Below are positions 5,184-8,755 of a stretch of 8,755 nucleotides of DNA, one piece after another. The notes beneath the pieces are model-generated. The model did no database searches and was not told the DNA's origin. It saw nothing but the letters and a program-made list of their open reading frames with translations. How positions within the stretch are numbered: position 1 is the stretch's first letter; each line of letters begins with the position of its first letter. Both the position numbers and the translations under genes were made by a program. The stretch is from an uncultured Collinsella sp. (GTDB lineage Bacteria > Actinomycetota > Coriobacteriia > Coriobacteriales > Coriobacteriaceae), in assembly GCA_958405195.1 (NCBI GenBank), contig CATYDM010000058.1:1-8755 (forward strand), given 5' to 3'.

Positions 5184-6206
5184 CTAGCGCGAGGTTGATG
5201 CGCGGTGTTCGATGTGGCCGGGGATCTCGATGCGTTTGGGCGCCAGCTTTGCGGCCTCGCCCACGGTGGTGGTAACGACGTCGATGCGCTCGGAAAGGCG
5301 CTCGACTACGCGCTCGGCAATGGTGAGGGTGTCCTGCGCGGCCGTGGTGACGCCGCCAAAGAGCACATGGTTCCAGGGGTAGTCGTCAAACGTCGCGATC
5401 TTGAGCCCAGCCGGCAGCGAGGGACCAAGCTGCGCCAGCGCCTCGGTCAGACGTAGGAAAACCAGGCCGTTGACAGCAATGAGGCCGAGCTTTTTGCCCG
5501 CATAGCCGCGGATGGTCTCGTCCAAACGGCCAACGCCCGTGGCGCCACCGTCGGCCAGGGTGACGACCTCGCCCGCAAGGCCGCGGCGCGAAAGCTCGTC
5601 GGCAAAGGCCTCGGCGCGCTCTCGACGCACGGGGCTATCGTCGCTTGCCTCGGTGAGCAGGCACAGGCGCTCGCTGCCCGCAGCTGCCAAGGCGTCTACC
5701 AAGCCGGCGACCAGCTCACGGTTGTTAGATGTCACCAGGTCAACACCGCCGTCGGCAACGTCGCGGTCGAGCAGCACGACGGGCAGACGTCCCGCTGCCG
5801 CGGCGATCGCCTCGTCATTGCCTCCGCAGGTGTTGACGACCAGGCCGTCCACGCCGGCATCGATAAGTCTGGTGAGCGACTCCGCTTCCTTAGCGGGGTC
5901 GTTGCCGCTAATGGCCGTCATGAGCGAGCAGCCGCGCGCCGCGGCGCTGGCGGAAAGGCCCTCGAGCATGGCGCTCGAGAACGGGTTGGCGATGTCAGCC
6001 AGAATCACACCGATGAGGTTCGTACGCGAGCTGCGCAGATTGCGCGCGGCGGCACGTGGGCGATAGCCGGTGCGCTCGATAACTGCCGCGATGCGAGCAC
6101 GGGTCTCCTCGGTCATTTGCCCGGGGCGGTTGTTGAGATAGCGCGAGACCGTGGCCGGGCTCACGCCCGCCTCGGCGGCAATGTCCTTGATTCTCATCTG
6201 CGCCAT
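5184..6206 (-). CDS. LacI-family transcriptional regulator of the KDG genes
   Basis: A 340-residue regulator of standard LacI/GalR length. The N-terminal HTH (about 4-25: MRIKDIAAEAGVSPATVSRYLNN) and the hinge helix (about 49-62, RPRAAARNLRSSRTN) bind DNA. Residues from about 64 onward are a periplasmic-binding-protein-like effector domain (LIGVILADIANPFSSAMLEG; VDGLVVNTCG; PVVLLDRDV; KIATFDDYPW). The gene diverges from kdgK with 232 bases between, and tandem operator-like repeats lie in that gap, so it very probably represses kdgK-eda and is released by KDG or a related uronate product. The FDDYPW...FGGVTT region recalls the KdgR regulators of Firmicutes, but the effector is inferred. The ATG at 6206 has GGGG about 7 bases upstream; Met4 is a possible alternative start. 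It is 134 bases upstream of the GS homologue on the same strand; I see no clean terminator in that gap apart from a T6 run (complement of 5148-5153). Confidence 0.92.
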   Translation of the reverse strand: MAQMRIKDIAAEAGVSPATVSRYLNNRPGQMTEETRARIAAVIERTGYRPRAAARNLRSSRTNLIGVILADIANPFSSAMLEGLSASAAARGCSLMTAISGNDPAKEAESLTRLIDAGVDGLVVNTCGGNDEAIAAAAGRLPVVLLDRDVADGGVDLVTSNNRELVAGLVDALAAAGSERLCLLTEASDDSPVRRERAEAFADELSRRGLAGEVVTLADGGATGVGRLDETIRGYAGKKLGLIAVNGLVFLRLTEALAQLGPSLPAGLKIATFDDYPWNHVLFGGVTTAAQDTLTIAERVVERLSERIDVVTTTVGEAAKLAPKRIEIPGHIEHRASTSR

Positions 6207-6269
6207 AGCGCACCCCGTTTCCCAATGTCGGCAGTCTGAGCCATTTTAGGCATTTTTTAAAAATCTCGG

Positions 6270-6296
6270 TTGCAAAACGCTGTAGGTGAGTATACT
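6270..6296 (+). promoter_or_regulatory. candidate sigma70-type promoter for kdgK
   Basis: TTGCAA (6270-6275, 4 of 6 to TTGACA) and TATACT (6291-6296, 5 of 6 to TATAAT) with a short 15-base spacer; an AT-rich tract (6252-6264) lies upstream. Transcription would start near 6303, just before the tandem operator, giving a leader of about 135 bases. AGTATACT is palindromic, so a - strand -10 for the regulator gene could use the same bases. Confidence 0.5.
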
Positions 6297-6307
6297 ACAA
6301 CTCGAAA

Positions 6308-6334
6308 CGAAACCGATTTCGTAAACCGATTTCG
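6308..6334. promoter_or_regulatory. tandem LacI-type operator candidates
   Basis: CGAAACCGATTTCG (6308-6321) has matching arms CGAAA/TTTCG around a central CG, the usual plan of LacI-family operators. AAACCGATTTCG recurs 13 bases later (6323-6334) as a direct repeat. The sites sit right at and after the predicted start point, suited to blocking kdgK transcription. The likely ligand is the divergent LacI-family protein, which is inference from position. Confidence 0.6.
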
Positions 6335-6338
6335 GCGA

Positions 6339-6396
6339 GCGTTGGCACGCAGGTGCAAAGACGCACCCTACCGTCTTGGCACCTGCGTGCCAACGC
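6339..6396. repeat. 18-bp perfect inverted repeat in the kdgK leader
   Basis: GCGTTGGCACGCAGGTGC (6339-6356) is perfectly complementary to 6379-6396. Inside, after an A/G mismatch, AAGACG (6358-6363) pairs with CGTCTT (6372-6377), leaving an 8-base loop. No T-tract follows, so it is not an intrinsic terminator. As RNA it would form a very stable hairpin near the 5' end of the kdgK message, 42 bases before the ATG. It could shield the mRNA, be a regulatory element, or be a mobile palindrome. Confidence 0.75.
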
Positions 6397-6438
6397 CATA
6401 TCAAAGGTGTACGCACGAGTAAAAGGAGCTGCGCGACC

Positions 6439-7473
6439 ATGGGTAAAACGGTTCTTACCTTCGGCGAGATCATGATGAGACTCTCACCCAAAGACCACCT
6501 GCGTATTGAGCAGGCAACCGAGTTTGACGTCCGCTACGGCGGCGCCGAGGCCAACACTGCGCTTTCCCTGGCCTACCAGGGCGACAAGGCCGCTTACGTC
6601 TCCGTTGTTCCGGCCAACCGCCTAGGCGAGTGCGCGCTGCGCTCGCTGAAGGCCTACGGCGTCGACACAACGCGCGTCGTGCGTCAGGGCGACCGTCTTG
6701 GCTCCTATGTGTTTGAGGTCGGCGCCTCGCAGCGCGGCAACGGCTGCGTCTACGACCGCAAGTTCTCTGCCATCAACATGGCCAAGCGCGATGTTTTTGA
6801 CTGGGACGAGATCCTCAAGGGCATCGATGTCTTCTACTTCTCCGGCGTGACCCCCGCCGTCTCCGACGAGATGGCCGCCGCCTGCAAGGAGGCGCTCGCC
6901 GTCTGCCGCGCCAAGGGCATCACCACCGTGTGCGACGTGAACTATCGCGGCAAGATGTGGTCGCCCGAGAAATCGCAGGCCACCATGAAGGAACTCCTGC
7001 CGCTCGTCGACATCTGCATCGCCAACGACGAGGATGCGCCTGCCGGCCTTGGCATGACCTGCGTCTCTGGCTCCCTTGCCCACGGCATCGAGGAGCGCGA
7101 CACCTACGTCGAGATGGCCCGCCAGATCTGCGCCGAGTACGGCTGCAAAAAGGTTGCCTCGGTCGTTCGCAACATCTCCTGCGTCGAGCGCTCCATCTGG
7201 ATGGGCATGCTCTTTGACGCCGAGAGTGGCGAGCACTGGTTCTCCCCTGCTCACGACGTACACGTGCTCGAGGGTGTTGCCGCCGGCGACGCTTTCAACG
7301 CCGGCCTCGTCCATGCCCTCATCAACGACTTTGACCCGCAGGACGCCGTCAACTACGCGATTGCAGCCTCGATCCTCAAGCTCACCATCAAGGGCGATTC
7401 CAACTTGGTGACCGCAGGCGAGATTGCAGCCGTGGCATCCGCCGCCGACGGTGGCACCCGCGTCGCGCGCTAG
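6439..7473 (+). CDS. kdgK: 2-keto-3-deoxygluconate (KDG) kinase, PfkB family
   Basis: A 344-residue sugar kinase that phosphorylates KDG to 2-keto-3-deoxy-6-phosphogluconate with ATP in the cytoplasm. PfkB features in order: the sugar-binding Gly pair in VRYGGAEANTALSLA (about 31-45), CDVNYRGKMW at about 165-174 (the DxNxR-type segment typical of KdgK), IANDEDA (about 194-200) at the usual NxxE position, and the C-terminal signature GVAAGDAFNAGLVHAL (279-294) with catalytic base Asp284 and anion hole Ala-Ala-Gly. The length suits the family, with a slightly long C-terminus. I chose ATG 6439 because AAAAGGAG (6421-6428) lies 10 bases upstream; an earlier in-frame start at 6376 would fall inside the inverted repeat. 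eda follows on the same strand and supplies the next step, which makes the KDG assignment firmer than for other PfkB kinases. Confidence 0.92.
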   Translation: MGKTVLTFGEIMMRLSPKDHLRIEQATEFDVRYGGAEANTALSLAYQGDKAAYVSVVPANRLGECALRSLKAYGVDTTRVVRQGDRLGSYVFEVGASQRGNGCVYDRKFSAINMAKRDVFDWDEILKGIDVFYFSGVTPAVSDEMAAACKEALAVCRAKGITTVCDVNYRGKMWSPEKSQATMKELLPLVDICIANDEDAPAGLGMTCVSGSLAHGIEERDTYVEMARQICAEYGCKKVASVVRNISCVERSIWMGMLFDAESGEHWFSPAHDVHVLEGVAAGDAFNAGLVHALINDFDPQDAVNYAIAASILKLTIKGDSNLVTAGEIAAVASAADGGTRVAR

Positions 7474-7487
7474 TCCGTCTCCATTCC

Positions 7488-7676
7488 GCGGGCTGCAGTT
7501 TCCCATACCCATACCCCTGCGGCCCGCTCCCCGATTCCTCCGGTCGGGCAAAACCACCAGTCCCATTCCGGTTTTGCCTGGCATTCCCTACATGACTGGT
7601 CGAGCAGCCGGTTTTGGAATTGCTTGAACCCCAAGCAGTGCCTCCGATAACCAATCCAAAATCGGCTCCTGACCAG
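7488..7676 (+). ncRNA. structured intergenic segment between kdgK and eda, possible leader RNA
   Basis: The 253-base gap (7474-7726) contains no gene but many helices. Stem A pairs 7488-7498 with 7517-7527 (11 bp, one G-T). Stem B pairs GGCAAAACC (7547-7555) with GGTTTTGCC (7570-7578). The loop of B contains ACCAGTC (7556-7562), complementary to GACTGGT (7594-7600), a possible pseudoknot. Stem C pairs 7608-7622 with 7652-7665 (14 bp, one bulge) and encloses GCTTG/CAAGC (7622-7626, 7632-7636). CTGGTC (7596-7601) can instead pair with GACCAG (7671-7676), closing around C. CCGGTTTTG occurs twice (7568-7576, 7608-7616), so the left arm of B has two possible partners. Mutually exclusive pairings suggest a regulatory leader or processing site ahead of eda. 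The class is not identified. Confidence 0.35.
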
Positions 7677-7726
7677 CACATTTGGCAATCACGCGCCCAT
7701 GCGCGCCACACATCGAAAGGAACATC

Positions 7727-8368
7727 ATGTTCGATCAGTTCTATACCACGCTTGAGTCCCTGGGCATCGTGCCGGTCGTCGTGCTCGACAAGGTCGAGGA
7801 CGCCGCTCCGCTCGCCCACGCCCTTATGGCAGCTGGCATGAAGTCCGCCGAGGTCACCTTCCGCACCGCCTGCGCCGCCGAGTGCATCGCCGCTATGGCC
7901 GAGGCCGAGCCCGAGATGTGCGTTGGCGCCGGCACTGTCCTGACCGTCGAGCAGGTTGAGCAGGCCCGCGCCGCCGGTGCCAAGTTCATCGTCTCCCCGG
8001 GTTACAACGAGGACGTCGTGAAGCATTGCATCGACATCGAGCTGCCCGTCCTTCCCGGCACCGTGACCCCTTCCGAGGTCACCGCAGCCGAGAACCTGGG
8101 CCTCAAGGTCACCAAGTTCTTCCCCGCGTCCCAGTATGGCGGCCTGAATACCATCAAGGCCCTCGCCGCTCCGTTTGTCGGTCACCGCTTTATGCCTACC
8201 GGCGGCGTGAGCACCGCCAACGTCGAGGAGTACCTGAGCTCCTCCGCCATCATCGCCTGCGGTGGCACCTGGATGGTCAAGCCGGCCCTGTTTGCCGACG
8301 GCGACTTCTCCAAGGTCGAGCAGATCGCCCGCGAGGCCATGGACGTCGTCAAGAAGGTCCGCGGCTAG
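7727..8368 (+). CDS. eda: KDPG aldolase (2-keto-3-deoxy-6-phosphogluconate aldolase)
   Basis: A 213-residue class I aldolase, the usual Eda length, which splits KDPG into pyruvate and glyceraldehyde 3-phosphate; many members also act on 4-hydroxy-2-oxoglutarate. The TIM-barrel landmarks are all present: GIVPVVVLD at strand 1, AEVTFRT with catalytic Glu42 and Arg46, VGAGTVL (66-72), FIVSPGYN (87-94), LPGTVTPSE (109-117), the Schiff-base lysine Lys130 in VTKFFPAS, and the phosphate-binding PTGGVS (157-162) and ACGGTWMV (177-184). ATG 7727 has AAAGGA (7716-7721) 5 bases upstream; the longer in-frame start at 7682 is unlikely. It completes the kdgK pathway and is followed directly by a terminator, so kdgK-eda is probably a transcription unit, though a separate promoter in the 253-base gap is possible. 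Codon use is strongly GC-biased, as in kdgK. Confidence 0.95.
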   Translation: MFDQFYTTLESLGIVPVVVLDKVEDAAPLAHALMAAGMKSAEVTFRTACAAECIAAMAEAEPEMCVGAGTVLTVEQVEQARAAGAKFIVSPGYNEDVVKHCIDIELPVLPGTVTPSEVTAAENLGLKVTKFFPASQYGGLNTIKALAAPFVGHRFMPTGGVSTANVEEYLSSSAIIACGGTWMVKPALFADGDFSKVEQIAREAMDVVKKVRG

Positions 8369-8385
8369 GTTTAGCTCTCTATCGT

Positions 8386-8423
8386 GAAAGGGGGCGTGCC
8401 CTAGACCTCGCCCCCTTTCTTTT
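8386..8423 (+). terminator. intrinsic terminator after eda
   Basis: GAAAGGGGGCG (8386-8396) and CGCCCCCTTTC (8409-8419) form a perfect 11-bp stem with a 12-base loop, followed by TTTT (8420-8423), 17 bases after the stop codon. It ends the kdgK-eda unit. Confidence 0.9.
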
Positions 8424-8524
8424 AAAGCGGCTCGGAAGCGCGCCGTTTCCGTCACGAGCAAGAACCAAAACCGTCTTGTATGCTGATAGAACGTGACGGA
8501 AGCGACACGCCCCCGAGCCGCTTT
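8424..8524. repeat. long imperfect inverted repeat with nested stems
   Basis: The outer arms AAAGCGGCTCGG (8424-8435) and CCGAGCCGCTTT (8513-8524) are a perfect 12-bp match. Inside, 8444-8456 (CGTTTCCGTCACG) pairs with 8492-8504 over 13 bp with one G-T pair. Nearer the tip, AGCA (8457-8460)/TGCT (8481-8484) and CAAGA/TCTTG (8459-8463, 8474-8478) offer alternative pairs. The whole could fold as one rod of about 100 bases. It abuts the eda terminator. No coding frame in it is credible. It may be a structured RNA or a MITE-like palindrome; no target-site duplication is evident. Confidence 0.6.
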
Positions 8525-8531
8525 GTATAAT
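8502..8531 (+). promoter_or_regulatory. candidate promoter with consensus -10
   Basis: A perfect TATAAT at 8526-8531, with GCGACA (8502-8507, 4 of 6 to TTGACA) 18 bases upstream. It would start transcription near 8538, into the gene-free end of the window and through the hairpin at 8587-8653. The target is not visible here: it could be a small RNA or a gene past the window edge. Confidence 0.5.
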
Positions 8532-8586
8532 CGGCTGGCAGTCGCGCTCAACTGAGTCACTTCGGTAAAAGCCGAGCCATCAAAAC

Positions 8587-8653
8587 AGCTGCGGCGCCGT
8601 CTGGAGGAATGGACCCTTGCTTCCGGTCTTTTCCTCCAAGCGGTGCCGCAGCT
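8587..8653. repeat. 23-base-pair imperfect hairpin in the gene-free end region
   Basis: The arms 8587-8609 and 8631-8653 pair over 23 positions with two G-T pairs and one mismatch: AGCTGCGGC with GCCGCAGCT outside and TGGAGGAA with TTCCTCCA inside. GACC (8612-8615) and GGTC (8625-8628) may extend it. The + strand flank is only TTTG; the - strand flank is GTTTTG, so it could be a weak terminator in either direction. It may alternatively be the core of a structured RNA. It does not match SRP RNA, tmRNA or RNase P as I know them. Confidence 0.6.
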
Positions 8654-8755
8654 TTGTGCCCCGGTTACGCCCCAACGCAGTTGCGGTGAAATAGGGACTG
8701 TTTGGGGGTGCGGACGATTTCTTGGACCGCGCCTAGGCGTATCCAAGCTTCCTGC
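8654..8755. other. gene-free end of the window with small palindromes
   Basis: I see no credible gene between 8424 and 8755. This last part contains TAGGGACTGTTTGGGGG (8692-8708), which resembles the GGGACAG-type intergenic motif. It also has a short inverted repeat, CTTGGA (8721-8726) with TCCAAG (8742-8747), enclosing CGCC/GGCG. Any gene served by the promoter at 8502-8531 lies beyond the window. Confidence 0.4.

Noticed and set aside
6339..6396. Intrinsic terminator or attenuator in the kdgK leader
   Set aside because: The inverted repeat is not followed by a T-tract on either strand, so simple intrinsic termination is unlikely.
6622..7584. 320-residue open frame on the - strand opposite kdgK
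   Set aside because: kdgK has clear PfkB motifs and a good ribosome site on the other strand; the antisense frame has no recognisable domain.
8587..8653. SRP RNA (4.5S-type) in the end region
   Set aside because: The long hairpin lacks the conserved GGAAGGAAGCAG-type apical loop expected of bacterial SRP RNA.
7388..8746. 452-residue open frame on the - strand across eda and its flanks
   Set aside because: It crosses the eda terminator and long inverted repeats, and lies opposite a gene with complete KDPG aldolase motifs. It is a shadow frame.
1..8755. CRISPR arrays, tRNA or rRNA genes, insertion sequences
   Set aside because: I saw no regularly spaced repeats, no cloverleaf with a CCA-type end, no rRNA segments and no transposase gene on either strand.

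Overview
The window looks like chromosomal DNA from a Coriobacteriia actinobacterium, most likely Collinsella or a close relative. The basis is indirect: GC-rich genes with strong Shine-Dalgarno sites, an actinobacterial GlnR-like regulator beside a type I glutamine synthetase homologue, and a KDG kinase/KDPG aldolase pair. No marker gene fixes the species.

Region 1 (1-1231, + strand) is an AT-richer island: a small secreted protein of unknown function, a strong terminator, a four-helix DUF2975-type membrane protein, and a Cro/CI-type regulator of the kind usually paired with DUF2975. Region 2 (1232-2790, - strand) is a membrane-anchored HtrA/DegP-like serine protease with its own terminator. 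Region 3 (2958-5130, - strand) is a two-gene unit. A type I glutamine synthetase homologue is followed 50 bases later by an OmpR-type orphan regulator that resembles actinomycete GlnR. A GlnR-box-like sequence lies in front of the synthetase gene and a hairpin terminator directly follows the regulator. Three of the six metal ligands of the synthetase fold are replaced, so it may not be an active synthetase at all; this is the most interesting observation in the window.

Region 4 (5184-8423) is a 2-keto-3-deoxygluconate module. A LacI-family regulator on the - strand diverges from kdgK (KDG kinase), which is followed by eda (KDPG aldolase) on the + strand. Kinase and aldolase together turn KDG into pyruvate and glyceraldehyde 3-phosphate, the last two steps of uronate or pectin breakdown. 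The divergent intergenic region holds a promoter, a tandem operator-like repeat and an 18-bp inverted repeat. The 253-base kdgK-eda gap is unusually rich in complementary segments, some of which are mutually exclusive.

Region 5 (8424-8755) has no credible gene. It contains two long imperfect hairpins and one good sigma70-type -10 box, and could encode or flank a structured RNA. Intergenic hairpins with a GGGACAG/CTGTCCC core recur at several places and in two cases double as terminators.
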